A DNA stretch of 64,000 bases from Streptomyces sp. GS7 (GCF_009834125.1 NZ_CP047146.1:981001-1045000); one strand, 5' to 3'; counted from the stretch's first letter, positions 42,795 through 52,406 are shown. Notes: generated by a model not told the origin, from the letters alone. A program made the numbers and translations.

Positions 42795-43235
42795 GCGGTC
42801 AAGGAGACACGGGGCGGCGGCGCGCTGTCAACCGGAGGCGGGGTTCGCCGGACGCATTCACCTCATCCGGTTACCGCGTCCGGAGAAAGGTTTGTGCAGC
42901 CCGCCGTGAGGAGAGGTCGCCCATCAGCCGCGCCCCCCAACGCCGTTGCGGACCTGTGATCCCGCTGTGATCTTCCCCGCTTCGCCGCGCCGGGTGCAAC
43001 GGATGGGCGGTTCGCCGGCGTCTCAGTGCGTGAGAAGTGCCGGGAGGTGCTGGAGAGGTGCCGAGAGAAACCCGCGGATGGCACGCCCGGGGAAGTGTCC
43101 TGGTTTTGGATGATTTGAACACTTTCCGCATACGCTTGGTTCCGCAGAGTGAATAAGAGGCCCAATAGCAGATCTCGGCTTGACTGGCCCGGATCAGCAC
43201 ACTTGTAATTTCACTCGTGTCGTTCAGCCGAAATC

Positions 43236-43254
43236 GATCACGGCTTGATCACGG
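43236..43254 (+). promoter_or_regulatory. Direct repeats upstream of whiB
   Basis: GATCACGG occurs twice (43236-43243 and 43247-43254), 11 bp apart and directly before the whiB leader. About 20 bp further upstream is TCACTCGTGTCG, a weak echo of the BldD consensus. The rest of 42795-43235 lacks a convincing gene; open frames there on the minus strand have no coding signs. Confidence 0.35.
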
Positions 43255-43281
43255 GGACGTAAAGACAGACGAGGGGCGCAC

Positions 43282-43545
43282 ATGACCGAGCTGTTCCAGG
43301 AATTGCTGGTCGAGGAGGCGGACGAGGAGCTCGGCTGGCAGGAGCGCGCACTGTGCGCCCAGACCGACCCCGAGTCCTTCTTCCCGGAGAAGGGTGGCTC
43401 CACCCGCGAGGCCAAGAAGGTCTGCCTCGCCTGCGAAGTCCGGTCGGAGTGCCTGGAGTACGCCCTCGCCAACGACGAGCGCTTCGGTATCTGGGGCGGT
43501 CTGTCCGAACGCGAGCGGCGCCGGCTGAAGAAGGCCGCCGTCTGA
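43282..43545 (+). CDS. whiB: Sporulation regulator WhiB
   Basis: 87 aa. The Wbl iron-sulfur cluster ligands are C25, C48, C51 and C57 (C-x22-C-x2-C-x5-C), with the GIWGG turn at 69-73 and the basic C-terminus RERRRLKKAAV. WhiB acts with WhiA to switch aerial hyphae from growth to sporulation septation in Streptomyces. The length and sequence match the archetypal WhiB rather than other Wbl proteins. The ribosome site is GAGGGG. It is monocistronic, followed by the hairpin at 43641-43673. Confidence 0.96.
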   Translation: MTELFQELLVEEADEELGWQERALCAQTDPESFFPEKGGSTREAKKVCLACEVRSECLEYALANDERFGIWGGLSERERRRLKKAAV

Positions 43546-43640
43546 CCATGACAGGCCAGCCCGCCCGACCGGCAGCACGCGGCCGTGCCGACCACACCGC
43601 CGCACCACCCCAACTCCCCATATCCCCCCATACCGAACCC

Positions 43641-43673
43641 ACCGCCTCCAGCGCTCTGTTCGCCGGAGGCGGT
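43641..43673 (+). terminator. Hairpin downstream of whiB
   Basis: 9-bp stem ACCGCCTCC (43641-43649) with GGAGGCGGT (43665-43673), 15-nt loop. Likely whiB terminator. The remaining 43674-43864 contains TAGTGT (43715-43720), a possible -10 box for the following gene; no gene is seen. Confidence 0.5.
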
Positions 43674-43864
43674 CTGCTGTGTACGGAGCCGGTTGGCGGC
43701 CCGGCGCGAAGCATTAGTGTGGGGCCCCGTCCGAGACACGCCAACGCCCCCGGCGCGGGGTGCGCGTGTCCCTCGTAGTCCGTCGCAGTGTCTTCCGGGG
43801 GCGGGGGCCTTGAGCGACTTCGCCGCGGGCCCCGGACTCCCGGGTCCGGAGGGCCCGTACCTCG

Positions 43865-46800
43865 ATGTCCGTGCACAGCCAGCCGGCGGCCCAGGCCGCC
43901 TCACACGCAGCCGTCACTCCAGAATTCCCCCGGCACGTCGTCACCGCGGTGATCGTCTCCCATGACGGTGCGCGCTGGCTGCCCGACGCGCTCGCCGGGC
44001 TGCTCGGCCAGGAGCGCCCGGTGCAGAACGTCGTCGGCGCCGACACCGGCAGCGCGGACGACTCCGCACGGCTGCTCGCCGAGGCCATCGGCGACGAACG
44101 CGTCCTGCACCTCGCCCGGCGCTCCGGATTCGGCACCGCCGTCGACGAGGCCGTCCGCACCGCCCCCGTCCTCGGCCCCGACGACCTGCCGTACCTGCGG
44201 CGGCCCAGCGGCTGGGACCCGGTCAGCCGCACCTGGCGCGACGAGGCGTACGACATGCCGGAACTCCCGCACGGGGAGCCGGTCCAGTGGCTGTGGCTGC
44301 TGCACGACGACTGCGCGCCCGAGCCGGACGCGCTCGCCGAGCTGCTGCGGGTCGCCGACGCCAGCCCCTCCACCGTCGTCGTCGGACCCAAGCTGCGCAG
44401 CTGGTACGACCGCCGGCAGCTGCTCGAAGCCGGTGTCAGCATCGCGCGCAGCGGCCGGCGCTGGACCGGCCTGGACCGCCGCGAACAGGACCAGGGACAG
44501 CACGACCAGATCCGGCCCGTGCTGTCCGTCTCCACCGCCGGCATGCTCATCCGCCGCGACGTCTACGAGCAGCTGGGCGGCTTCGACCGCCGACTGCCGC
44601 TGATGCGCGACGACGTCGACCTGTGCTGGCGCGCCCAGGCCGCCGGCCACCAGGTCCTCGTCGCACCGGACGCCATCCTGCGGCACGCCGAGGCCGCCGC
44701 CCGCGAGCGCCGCCCCATCGACTGCGTCGGCCGCCATGTCGCCAACCCGCACCGCGTCGACAAGGCCGGCGCGGTCTACACGCTGCTCACCAACACCCGC
44801 GGCGCACTGCTCCCGTACACCCTGGTGCGGCTGCTGCTCGGCACCTTCCTGCGGGTCCTCGCCTACCTCGTCGGCAAGGTCCCCGGCCAGGCGCTGGACG
44901 AACTCGCCGGCCTCTTCGGGACCCTGCTGCGGCCCGGCAAGATCCTCGCCGGGCGCAAGCGCCGCGGCCGTCCTGCGGTGGACGCCAAGGAGCTGCGGGC
45001 ACTGTTCCCGCCGCCCGGCGCGACCGTCCGCGCCACCGCCGAACAGGTCGCGGGCAACCTCGCCGGGCGCGCCGCCCCCGACGTGGCCTCGGCCGGCCGG
45101 CACGGCGCCGTGGAGTCCGGACCCGGCGGCGACGACGCCGACTTCCTGGAGATCGAGCAGTTCGCCCGGCTCAAGCGGATCGCCCGCCGGCCCGCGCCGG
45201 TGCTCTTCCTCGTCCTGCTGGTCGTCTCCCTGATCGCCTGCCGCGGGCTGCTCGGCACCGGCTCGCTGGCCGGCGGCGCGCTGCTGCCGGCACCCGGGAG
45301 CCTGGGCGGCCTGTGGTCGTCGTACGTCGACAGCTGGCACCCGGTCGGCGTCGGCGACACCGCCGCCGCGCCGCCCTACCTGGCCGTGCTCGCCGTGGTG
45401 TCCACGCTCTTCTTCGGCAGCACCGGCTTCACCCTCACCCTGCTGCTGGTCTGCTCCGTGCCGCTGGCCGGCCTGACCGCGTACTTCGCCTCCCGCCCGC
45501 TGGTCGCCTCCCGGCTGCTGCGGGCCTGGGGCAGCATCGCCTACGCCTTCCTGCCCGCCGCCACCGGCGCGCTCGCCGGCGGCCGGCTGGGCACCGCCGT
45601 ACTGGCCGTCCTGCTGCCTCTGATGGCGCGCGCCGCCGTCGCCGCGAGCGGGCTGCGGCTGGCCACCGGCACCCGCCCCGGCTGGCGCGCCGCCTGGGCC
45701 TACGCGCTGCTGGTCACCTTCACGACGGCCTTCACCCCGATCGTCTGGCCGATCGCGGTGCTGCTCGGCATCGGGTTGCTCGTCCTGCGCCTCCTGGACG
45801 GCAACCGCGCGCTGCTGCCGGCGTACGCGGTGCGCTTCCTGGCCGTGACCGTCGCCCCGCTGGTGGTGCTGGCCCCCTGGTCGCTGTCGCTGTTCGCCCA
45901 CCCGTCGCGGTTCTTCCAGGAGGCCGGGCTCGACTACGGCGCGGGCAGCGCCTCCGTGCTCGACCTCGTCGGGCTCAGCCCCGGCGGCCCCAAGGCCGTC
46001 GGCGGACTGCTGCTCCTCGGCGTCGTCCTGGCCGCGCTCGCCGCCACGCTGCGCGGCGAGCGGCAGACCGCGATCCGCACCGCCTGGGCGGTGGCGCTGA
46101 CCGGGCTGCTGCTCGCCGCGCTCGGCAACGCCTCGGGCTGGACCGGGCCCGCGATGCTGGTCTACGGGCTGGCGCTGCTGTGCGCGGCGACGGTCGGCGC
46201 CGAGGGCATCCGCACCCGCATGGCCGCGCTCGGCTTCGGCTGGAAGCAGCCGGTGGCCGTCCTGATCGCGCTGGCGTCCGCCATCGCCCCCCTCTACGCC
46301 GCGGCCAGCTGGATGATCACCGGCGCCGCCGGCCCGCTCCAGCGGCGCGACCCCACGCAGGTCCCGGCGTTCGTCGCCGAGGAGTCCAGCACCTTCGACC
46401 GCGCCCGCACCCTCGTCCTGGACGGCACGGCGGGCCATGTCTCCTACTCACTGGTCCGCGGCTCCGGCGCCCAGCTCGGGGACGCCGACATCGCCGACCG
46501 GGCGGGCACGGACCAGCGGCTCGACAGCATCGTCGCCCACCTCGTGGCCGGCTCCGGCGCCGACCAGACCGACCAGCTCGGCGGTTACGCGGTCCGCTAC
46601 GTCCTGGTCCGCAAGGGCGCCCCGCGCGAGATGGGTCGCGTCCTGGACACGACCCCGGGCCTGACCCGGCTCAGCCAGGACGACGGCAGCGCCCTGTGGC
46701 GGATCGACCGCCGGGTCTCCCGGATCTCGATCGTGCCGGGCCAGACCAAGGAGGGCACCGCCAGCGGCGACGCCGTGGCGCCGGTGCCCGTACCGGCCGG

Positions 46801-47710
46801 GCCGGTCGACGCGCACACCACGAAGGTGCCCGAGGGCTCCGCCGGCCGGATCCTGCGCATCGCGGACGCCGCCGACGACGGCTGGCACGCCAGCCTCAAC
46901 GGCACCGCCCTCAAGCCCGTCACCGTCGACGGCTGGGCCCAGGGCTTCCAGCTCCCGTCGGGCGGCGGCCGCCTCGACCTCACCCACGACAACCCGCTGA
47001 GCCACACCCTCTGGCTGTGGGCCCAGGGCCTGCTCGCCCTCGTCCTGGTGGTGATGGCGCTGCCGGGCCGACGCCGGGAGGTCGACGACGACCTGCCCGA
47101 GGACGCCGCCGCGGCCGCCGCGGCAGCGGCGCCGGCCGCCGGCGAGGGCCGCCGGGCCCGCCGACTGCGCGCCCAGGCCGAGGCGGCGGGCGCCGCCGCG
47201 GCGGGTGCGGCAGTGGGTGCGGGAGCGGCAGCGGCGGCGGACGAGGCGGCGTTCCCGGCCGCCGATACGGGCGAGGAGGTCCCCGCCGACCCGCCGGCCG
47301 CCCCCGCGCCGGACCCCGGGCCGGACCCCGCGCAGCTCACCGACCCGTACGCCGCCGTCCCCCAGCAGCACTCCTACGAGGACTGGCAGGCCGCCGCCCA
47401 GCAGGCCCCGCCCACCGCCCCCGGGCACCCCGCCGACCAGCAGCAGTACGCCCCGGTAGACGACCCGTACGGGGCCGGCCAGTACGGCGGGCAGCCCTAC
47501 GCGCCGGACCCGTACCAGGCCGGCGGCTACCCGGCCGACCCCTACCAGGCGGGCGGCTACGACCCGTACGGCTACGGCGCGCAGCAGCAGCCGTACGGCG
47601 ACCCGGCCCAGCAGCCCCAGCAGCCCCAGCAGCCCTACGACGACACCGCGTACTCCGGGTACTCCGACGCCTACCCCGAGCCGCGCCGTGACGGGAGCGA
47701 CCAGCAGTGA
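43865..47710 (+). CDS. Very large membrane glycosyltransferase
   Basis: 1281 aa. N-terminal GT2 domain (about 25-310): TAVIVSHDGARWLPDALAGL, QWLWLLHDDCAPEPDALAEL, LGGFDRRLPLMRDDVDLCWR. Next is a membrane region of about a dozen helices (about 435-860) that resembles GT-C/arabinofuranosyl transferase-like topology, then an extracytoplasmic beta-rich part (about 870-1060). The end is a Pro/Gln/Tyr/Asp-rich tail with DPYQAGGYPADPYQAGGY repeats. It probably polymerises a surface glycan. Its stop overlaps the next gene's GTG, so it works with the DUF5719 protein. Actinobacterial homologues with this architecture exist, but the substrate is unknown. Confidence 0.9.
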   Translation: MSVHSQPAAQAASHAAVTPEFPRHVVTAVIVSHDGARWLPDALAGLLGQERPVQNVVGADTGSADDSARLLAEAIGDERVLHLARRSGFGTAVDEAVRTAPVLGPDDLPYLRRPSGWDPVSRTWRDEAYDMPELPHGEPVQWLWLLHDDCAPEPDALAELLRVADASPSTVVVGPKLRSWYDRRQLLEAGVSIARSGRRWTGLDRREQDQGQHDQIRPVLSVSTAGMLIRRDVYEQLGGFDRRLPLMRDDVDLCWRAQAAGHQVLVAPDAILRHAEAAARERRPIDCVGRHVANPHRVDKAGAVYTLLTNTRGALLPYTLVRLLLGTFLRVLAYLVGKVPGQALDELAGLFGTLLRPGKILAGRKRRGRPAVDAKELRALFPPPGATVRATAEQVAGNLAGRAAPDVASAGRHGAVESGPGGDDADFLEIEQFARLKRIARRPAPVLFLVLLVVSLIACRGLLGTGSLAGGALLPAPGSLGGLWSSYVDSWHPVGVGDTAAAPPYLAVLAVVSTLFFGSTGFTLTLLLVCSVPLAGLTAYFASRPLVASRLLRAWGSIAYAFLPAATGALAGGRLGTAVLAVLLPLMARAAVAASGLRLATGTRPGWRAAWAYALLVTFTTAFTPIVWPIAVLLGIGLLVLRLLDGNRALLPAYAVRFLAVTVAPLVVLAPWSLSLFAHPSRFFQEAGLDYGAGSASVLDLVGLSPGGPKAVGGLLLLGVVLAALAATLRGERQTAIRTAWAVALTGLLLAALGNASGWTGPAMLVYGLALLCAATVGAEGIRTRMAALGFGWKQPVAVLIALASAIAPLYAAASWMITGAAGPLQRRDPTQVPAFVAEESSTFDRARTLVLDGTAGHVSYSLVRGSGAQLGDADIADRAGTDQRLDSIVAHLVAGSGADQTDQLGGYAVRYVLVRKGAPREMGRVLDTTPGLTRLSQDDGSALWRIDRRVSRISIVPGQTKEGTASGDAVAPVPVPAGPVDAHTTKVPEGSAGRILRIADAADDGWHASLNGTALKPVTVDGWAQGFQLPSGGGRLDLTHDNPLSHTLWLWAQGLLALVLVVMALPGRRREVDDDLPEDAAAAAAAAAPAAGEGRRARRLRAQAEAAGAAAAGAAVGAGAAAAADEAAFPAADTGEEVPADPPAAPAPDPGPDPAQLTDPYAAVPQQHSYEDWQAAAQQAPPTAPGHPADQQQYAPVDDPYGAGQYGGQPYAPDPYQAGGYPADPYQAGGYDPYGYGAQQQPYGDPAQQPQQPQQPYDDTAYSGYSDAYPEPRRDGSDQQ

Positions 47711-49296
47711 AGCGCACCACGATGTCCCTGATCGGCGTGACCGCCGCGCTGGCCGCCGCCACCGGCGTCGCCGCCGTCGCGGCCCCCGGCGGCGGGGCGG
47801 GCCCGGCGCCGGGGAGCGGCACCCGGCTGCCCGTCCAGCGCTCCGCGCTGCTGTGCCCGGCCCCCACCTCCTCGGAGGTCGCCGAGACCGCCTACACCGC
47901 CTTCACGCCCCCCGGCACCGCGGCCGGCGCGGACGCCAAGAAGGGCACCGCCCAGCTCCAGCCCACCGGCACCGTCGCCGACAGCAGCGGCAACCCCGCC
48001 GGCAAGGGCGGCAAGGACGCCGGGAAGGGCAAGAAGGGCGGCAGCACCGCGGACTCCGGCGCCGGGCAGGTCGTGCAGCCGGCCGACACCAATCCCGTGG
48101 TGCCCCTCCAGGAGGCCGGCAAGCCGGTCACCACGACCACCGACAGCGCCAACGCGCCCGCCCTGGCGGGCTCCGCGGACGGCGCGCTGGCGCCCGGCTG
48201 GACGGTCCAGCAGACCACCGCCGTCTCCGCCGGCGCCGGCCGCGGCCTCCTCGGGCTGAGCTGCACCGCCCCGGACACCCAGTTCTGGTTCCCCGGCGTG
48301 AGCACCGACTCCGGCCGCACCGACTACGTCCACCTCACCAACCCCGACCCGACCCCGGCCGTCGTCGACCTCGAAATGCGCGGCAAGGACGGGCCGTTGG
48401 CCGGCGGCGGTGGCGAGGACATCACGGTGCCGCCGCATGCCACCGTCCCGGTGCTGCTGTCCACCCTCACCGGCACCCCGACCGCCGACGCCGCGCTGCA
48501 CGTCACCGTCCGCTCCGGCCGGGTCGGCGCCGCCGTGCAGGCGAACGACGCCAAGACCGGCGGCGACTGGCTGCCGCCCGCCGCCGACCCGGCCGCCACC
48601 GCGGTGCTGCCCGGCATCCCGGCCGACGCCACCGACGTCCGGCTGGTGGCCGTCGCCCCCGGCAACGCGGACGCCGACCTGAAGGTCCAACTGGCCACCC
48701 CCACCGGCGCGATCACCCCGGCCGGTCTGGACACCCTGCACGTCAAGAGCGGGATGACCACCTCCGTCGACCTCAAGGACGTCACCAAGGGCGAGGCCGG
48801 CTCGCTGGTCCTCACCCCCTCCGACAGCGGCTCCGCGGCCCCGGTCGCGGCGGCGCTCCAGGTCATCCGCGGCAAGGGCGACAACCAGGAGATGGCCTTC
48901 ATCCCGGCGACCCGGGCGATCGAGGCCCGCGGCTCGGTCGCCGACAACCGCGCCAAGGGCAGCACCCTGTCGCTGGTCGCGCCGGAGAAGGGCAAGGACG
49001 CCACGGTCAAGGTCACCGCGTCGGCCGGCAGCGGCGGCGGCACCCCGGTCTCCAAGACGTACACCGTCAAGGGCGGCACCACCCTCGCCGTCCAGCCGCC
49101 GCAGCCGCAGGGACTCAAGGGCTCCTACGCGCTGACCGTCGAGCCGCAGCAGGGCAGCGGCCCCGTCTACGCCTCCCGGATGCTGGCGCTGCCGCAGGGC
49201 CAGGTGCCCGCCTTCACCATCCAGCCGCTGCCGGACGACCGCGGCTCGGTCGTGGTGCCGACCGCGGGCCAGGACCTGTCCCTGCTGACGAAGTGA
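47707..49296 (+). CDS. DUF5719 family secreted protein
   Basis: 529 aa. Signal-peptide start (TTMSLIGVTAALAAATGVAA), then a long beta-rich, Ala/Thr/Gly-rich extracytoplasmic body (TVQQTTAVSAGAGRGLLGLS; WFPGVSTDSGRTDYVHLTNP). It matches the actinobacterial DUF5719 family always linked to the preceding giant glycosyltransferase. GTG 47707 overlaps the glycosyltransferase stop (GTGA), so they are co-translated. It may shuttle or cap the glycan outside the cell (inference). Confidence 0.85.
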   Translation: MKRTTMSLIGVTAALAAATGVAAVAAPGGGAGPAPGSGTRLPVQRSALLCPAPTSSEVAETAYTAFTPPGTAAGADAKKGTAQLQPTGTVADSSGNPAGKGGKDAGKGKKGGSTADSGAGQVVQPADTNPVVPLQEAGKPVTTTTDSANAPALAGSADGALAPGWTVQQTTAVSAGAGRGLLGLSCTAPDTQFWFPGVSTDSGRTDYVHLTNPDPTPAVVDLEMRGKDGPLAGGGGEDITVPPHATVPVLLSTLTGTPTADAALHVTVRSGRVGAAVQANDAKTGGDWLPPAADPAATAVLPGIPADATDVRLVAVAPGNADADLKVQLATPTGAITPAGLDTLHVKSGMTTSVDLKDVTKGEAGSLVLTPSDSGSAAPVAAALQVIRGKGDNQEMAFIPATRAIEARGSVADNRAKGSTLSLVAPEKGKDATVKVTASAGSGGGTPVSKTYTVKGGTTLAVQPPQPQGLKGSYALTVEPQQGSGPVYASRMLALPQGQVPAFTIQPLPDDRGSVVVPTAGQDLSLLTK

Positions 49297-49323
49297 GCAC
49301 CGCGCCGACGATGTGACCGCCGG

Positions 49324-49359
49324 CCCGCGCTACGGGATCACTCCTGCCCGTAGCGCGGG
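49324..49359. terminator. Terminator whose loop holds the metallopeptidase stop codon
   Basis: A perfect 13-bp stem (49324-49336 with 49347-49359) between convergent genes; the loop (49337-49346) contains the TGA of the minus-strand gene (49338-49340). Confidence 0.85.
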
Positions 49360-49796
49360 TCCACCGACTCCGGTGCCAGCCCGAGGAGTTCGGCGACCTG
49401 CTCGACGACGACCTCGTGCACCAGCAGCGCGCGCTCGTCGCGGCTCTTGGTGCGGATCTCCACCGGCCTGCGGTAGATCACGATCCGGTCGCGATATGCG
49501 CCGGCCGCCGGCAGCACCCGGCCGAGCGGTACGGCCTCCTCGCCCGCACCCGGATCCGGAGCGCCGTCCGGACCGAACCCCGGCACCTCCAGGACCAGGA
49601 AGTCGACCTGCGCCAGCTGCGGCCAGCGCCGCTCCAGGCGGTCACGGGAGTCGTAGACGAGATCCGTGAACGCGTCGGCGCGGGTCACCGACAGCGGTAC
49701 CTGGGGCGGCGCGATCGGACCGCGCATGCCGCGGCCGTGGCGGTCGCGGCGGCGCGGCCGGGGCTCCGCCGGGCGGGGTGGTACGGGGCTGTCCAT
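49338..49796 (-). CDS. Zincin-like metallopeptidase family protein (DUF1025 type)
   Basis: 152 aa. Pattern of the small actinobacterial metallopeptidase-like family: VTRADAFTDLVYDSRDRLER, VDFLVLEVPGF, RDRIVIYRRPVE. The signature helix reads LLVHEVVVEQVAELLG, so the first His and Glu of HExxH are present but the second His is Val/Glu. Zinc binding by the usual motif is therefore doubtful, and the protein may be a non-catalytic member. The ATG 49796 is preferred; a longer open frame upstream lacks coding signs. Confidence 0.7.
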   Translation of the reverse strand: MDSPVPPRPAEPRPRRRDRHGRGMRGPIAPPQVPLSVTRADAFTDLVYDSRDRLERRWPQLAQVDFLVLEVPGFGPDGAPDPGAGEEAVPLGRVLPAAGAYRDRIVIYRRPVEIRTKSRDERALLVHEVVVEQVAELLGLAPESVDPRYGQE

Positions 49797-50114
49797 CAGA
49801 TCGAGCGTAGCCGTCGCGGGGCGGCCCGCACGGCAGTGTGCGACAACTGGCCGGTTGTCGCCGAGTGATCGCTCCGGGCCCGGTTCGGTTCGTTTCCCGC
49901 CCGCCGTCGGATCGCACGGCTCCCGCGGAATGACATGAAATGCGCCGACCGGTGACGGGTTTCGGCCGCCCGCGCGGCCCGTCCCGGCCCACCCCGGGCA
50001 GGTCCTGCCGAGCGGGTGCAGGTCAGACGCATCGGACGAACCGGGACGACACGGTTGGGTGAGCCGGGGGAGAGTCGTCGCGGCCCGCTCAAGAGTGCGG
50101 TACCGTCCAACGTC
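49797..50114. other. Divergent intergenic region between metallopeptidase-like gene and DUF3499
   Basis: 318 bp of leader sequence for the two genes. No gene, repeat or confident promoter is seen. Confidence 0.3.
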
Positions 50115-50507
50115 GTGAGCCCTGTACGTCGCTGTTCGCGCACTGCGTGCGGCCGCCCCGCCGTCGCAACGCTGACGTACGTCTACGCGGATTCGACCGC
50201 CGTGCTCGGACCGCTCGCCACCTACGCCGAGCCGCACTGCTACGACCTGTGCGCCGAGCACTCCGAGCGGCTGACCGCCCCGCGCGGCTGGGAGGTCGTC
50301 CGCCTCGCCGTCGACTCCGGACCCGCCCGCCCCAGCGGCGACGACCTCGAAGCGCTGGCCAACGCCGTCCGCGAGGCCGCCCGGCCCCAGGAGCGCGCCG
50401 CGGGTGCCGGCGGCGGCCCCGAGACCATGGGCCCCGGCCGCGACGGCCGGCCCATGGAGGTCGCCCGCCGCGGCCATCTCCGGGTACTGCGCTCACCCGA
50501 CTCCTGA
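50115..50507 (+). CDS. DUF3499 family protein
   Basis: 130 aa beginning MSPVRRCSRTACGRPAVATL. Two CxxxxC/CxxxxxC-like Cys clusters (RCSRTACGRP and HCYDLCAEHSERL) suggest a small zinc-binding protein. The C-terminal half is charged and less ordered. It matches the actinobacterial DUF3499 family always found just before manB. GTG 50115 is inferred from the conserved N-terminus. It precedes manB by 121 bases. Confidence 0.85.
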   Translation: MSPVRRCSRTACGRPAVATLTYVYADSTAVLGPLATYAEPHCYDLCAEHSERLTAPRGWEVVRLAVDSGPARPSGDDLEALANAVREAARPQERAAGAGGGPETMGPGRDGRPMEVARRGHLRVLRSPDS

Positions 50508-50628
50508 CACCTCCGCACGACGCCTTCCGGACAGCTGCCCGCCCGCTGCCGTACCCGTCCTGTTCACGGCCCCCGCACCGGGCGTACGGGTAGGTTTGGG
50601 GCTCCGTAGCGACTCAGGAGGGCTGGCT

Positions 50629-51987
50629 GTGACTGATCTGTCGCAGATCGTGAAGGCGTACGACGTGCGCGGTGTGGTCCCCGACCAGTGGGACGAGACG
50701 CTGGCCGAACTCTTCGGCGCGGCCTTCGTCCAGGTGACCGGTGCCGACGCGATCGTCATCGGGCACGACATGCGGCCCTCCTCTCCCGGCCTCTCGCACG
50801 CCTTCGGGCGCGGCGCGGCGGCCCGCGGCGCGGACGTCACCGAGATCGGCCTGTGCTCCACCGACGAGCTGTACTACGCCAGCGGCGCACTCGGCCTGCC
50901 CGGCGCGATGTTCACCGCCTCGCACAACCCCGCCCAGTACAACGGCATCAAGATGTGCCGGGCCGGCGCCGCCCCGGTCGGCCAGGACACCGGCCTCGCC
51001 GACATCCGCGCCCTCGTCGAGCGCTGGACCGTCGACGGCGCCCCCGCGCCTGCGGCCACCCCCGGCACCGTCACCCGCCGCGACGTCCTCGCCGACTACG
51101 CGGCCCACCTGCGCTCCCTGGTCGACCTGAGCGGCATCCGCCCCCTGAAGGTCGTGGTGGACGCCGGCAACGGCATGGGCGGCCACACCGTCCCCACCGT
51201 CTTCGAGGGACTGCCGCTCGAACTGGACGCCCTGTACTTCGAGTTGGACGGCTCGTTCCCCAACCACGAGGCCAACCCGCTCGACCCGAAGAACATCGTG
51301 GACCTCCAGGCGCGGGTGCGCGAGGTCGGCGCCGACCTCGGCCTGGCCTTCGACGGCGACGCCGACCGCTGCTTCGTCGTCGACGAGAACGGCGACCCGG
51401 TCTCCCCGTCCGCCATCACCGCCCTGGTCGCCGCCCGCGAACTCGCCAAGCACCCCGGCGGAACCGTCATCCACAACTGCATCACCTCCTGGTCCGTCCC
51501 CGAGGTCGTCAAGGAGAACGGCGGCGCCCCGGTCCGCACCCGCGTCGGCCACTCCTTCATCAAGCAGGAGATGGCCCGCACCGGCGCGATCTTCGGCGGC
51601 GAGCACTCCGCGCACTACTACTTCCGCGACTTCTGGAACGCCGACACCGGCATGCTCGCCGCACTGCACGTCCTCGCCGCCCTCGGCGGCCAGCCCGGCC
51701 CGCTGTCGCAACTCGTCGACCGCTACGACCGCTACGCCGCCTCCGGCGAGATCAACAGCACCGTCGACGACCAGGCCGGCCGGCTCGCCGCGATCAAGGC
51801 CGCCTACGAGGGCCGCGACGGCATCACCCTCGACGACCTCGACGGGCTGACCGTCACCGCCCCCGACTGGTGGTTCAACGTGCGCCCCTCGAACACCGAG
51901 CCGCTGCTCCGGCTCAACGCCGAGGCCCGCGACGCGGCCACCGTCGACCGGGTCCGCGACGAGGCCCTGGCGATCATCCGCGGCTGA
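50629..51987 (+). CDS. manB: Phosphomannomutase/phosphoglucomutase
   Basis: 452 aa. Phosphoserine S98 in FTASHNPAQYNG, metal loop AFDGDADRCFVVDENGDPV, sugar loop GGEHSAHYYFRDF and phosphate-binding RPSNTEPLLRLNAEA are the four motifs of alpha-D-phosphohexomutases. It interconverts mannose-6-phosphate and mannose-1-phosphate, feeding GDP-mannose. Only GTG 50629 fits: GGAGG ribosome site and the conserved LSQIVKAYDVRGVVPDQ. It is the first gene of the manB-Trm112-SIS-manA cluster. Confidence 0.95.
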   Translation: MTDLSQIVKAYDVRGVVPDQWDETLAELFGAAFVQVTGADAIVIGHDMRPSSPGLSHAFGRGAAARGADVTEIGLCSTDELYYASGALGLPGAMFTASHNPAQYNGIKMCRAGAAPVGQDTGLADIRALVERWTVDGAPAPAATPGTVTRRDVLADYAAHLRSLVDLSGIRPLKVVVDAGNGMGGHTVPTVFEGLPLELDALYFELDGSFPNHEANPLDPKNIVDLQARVREVGADLGLAFDGDADRCFVVDENGDPVSPSAITALVAARELAKHPGGTVIHNCITSWSVPEVVKENGGAPVRTRVGHSFIKQEMARTGAIFGGEHSAHYYFRDFWNADTGMLAALHVLAALGGQPGPLSQLVDRYDRYAASGEINSTVDDQAGRLAAIKAAYEGRDGITLDDLDGLTVTAPDWWFNVRPSNTEPLLRLNAEARDAATVDRVRDEALAIIRG

Positions 51988-51995
51988 GCCCGCAC

Positions 51996-52022
51996 CCGGG
52001 GTGGGAGGCCCTCCCACCCCGG
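51996..52022. terminator. Hairpin downstream of manB
   Basis: A 13-bp inverted repeat (51996-52008 with 52010-52022) rich in GGGG/CCCC, 8 bases after the manB stop. It may be a terminator or a translational spacer in the cluster. Confidence 0.5.
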
Positions 52023-52114
52023 AGATTCCCCTCCGGGCAGGCTGGTTCCGCGGCGGCCCTCCCACTCCGGCGGTAGGCTGGCCACGCCGCAACCACGCCG
52101 AAGGAGCAGCCGCC

Positions 52115-52330
52115 ATGCCGGTCGAAGCCAGCCTGATCCAGATCCTCGCCTGCCCGGCGTGCCACGCCCCGCTGGAGGACCGCACGGCGGACGAGCCGGC
52201 CGAGCTGATCTGCACCTCCGCCGACTGCGGCCTCGCCTACCCCGTCCGGGACGGCATCCCCGTGCTCCTCGTCGACGAAGCCCTCCCCCACAGCCCTAAG
52301 GGCGTGGGAGGTGCCCCCAGCCCCGCCTGA
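52115..52330 (+). CDS. Trm112-like zinc protein
   Basis: 71 aa. Zinc ribbon with C13, C16, C33 and C38 (LACPACHAPL and ICTSADCGLAYPVRDGIPVL), the Trm112/YcaR pattern. Trm112 proteins support methyltransferases; in actinobacteria this gene stays between manB and the SIS gene. The last 16 or so residues (LPHSPKGVGGAPSPA) are translated from a dispersed GC-rich repeat and are probably dispensable. Confidence 0.85.
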   Translation: MPVEASLIQILACPACHAPLEDRTADEPAELICTSADCGLAYPVRDGIPVLLVDEALPHSPKGVGGAPSPA

Positions 52331-52406
52331 CCGGGCACCACCGGGCCCGCCCCGGTACGCCCGGCGTTCCCCCGCACGACCCGGCGAATCGGAGGCCGCG
52401 CCCACC

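Noticed and set aside
42863..43200. Minus-strand ORFs upstream of whiB
   Set aside because: They lack ribosome sites, family similarity and GC-rich third positions, and overlap the whiB promoter region.
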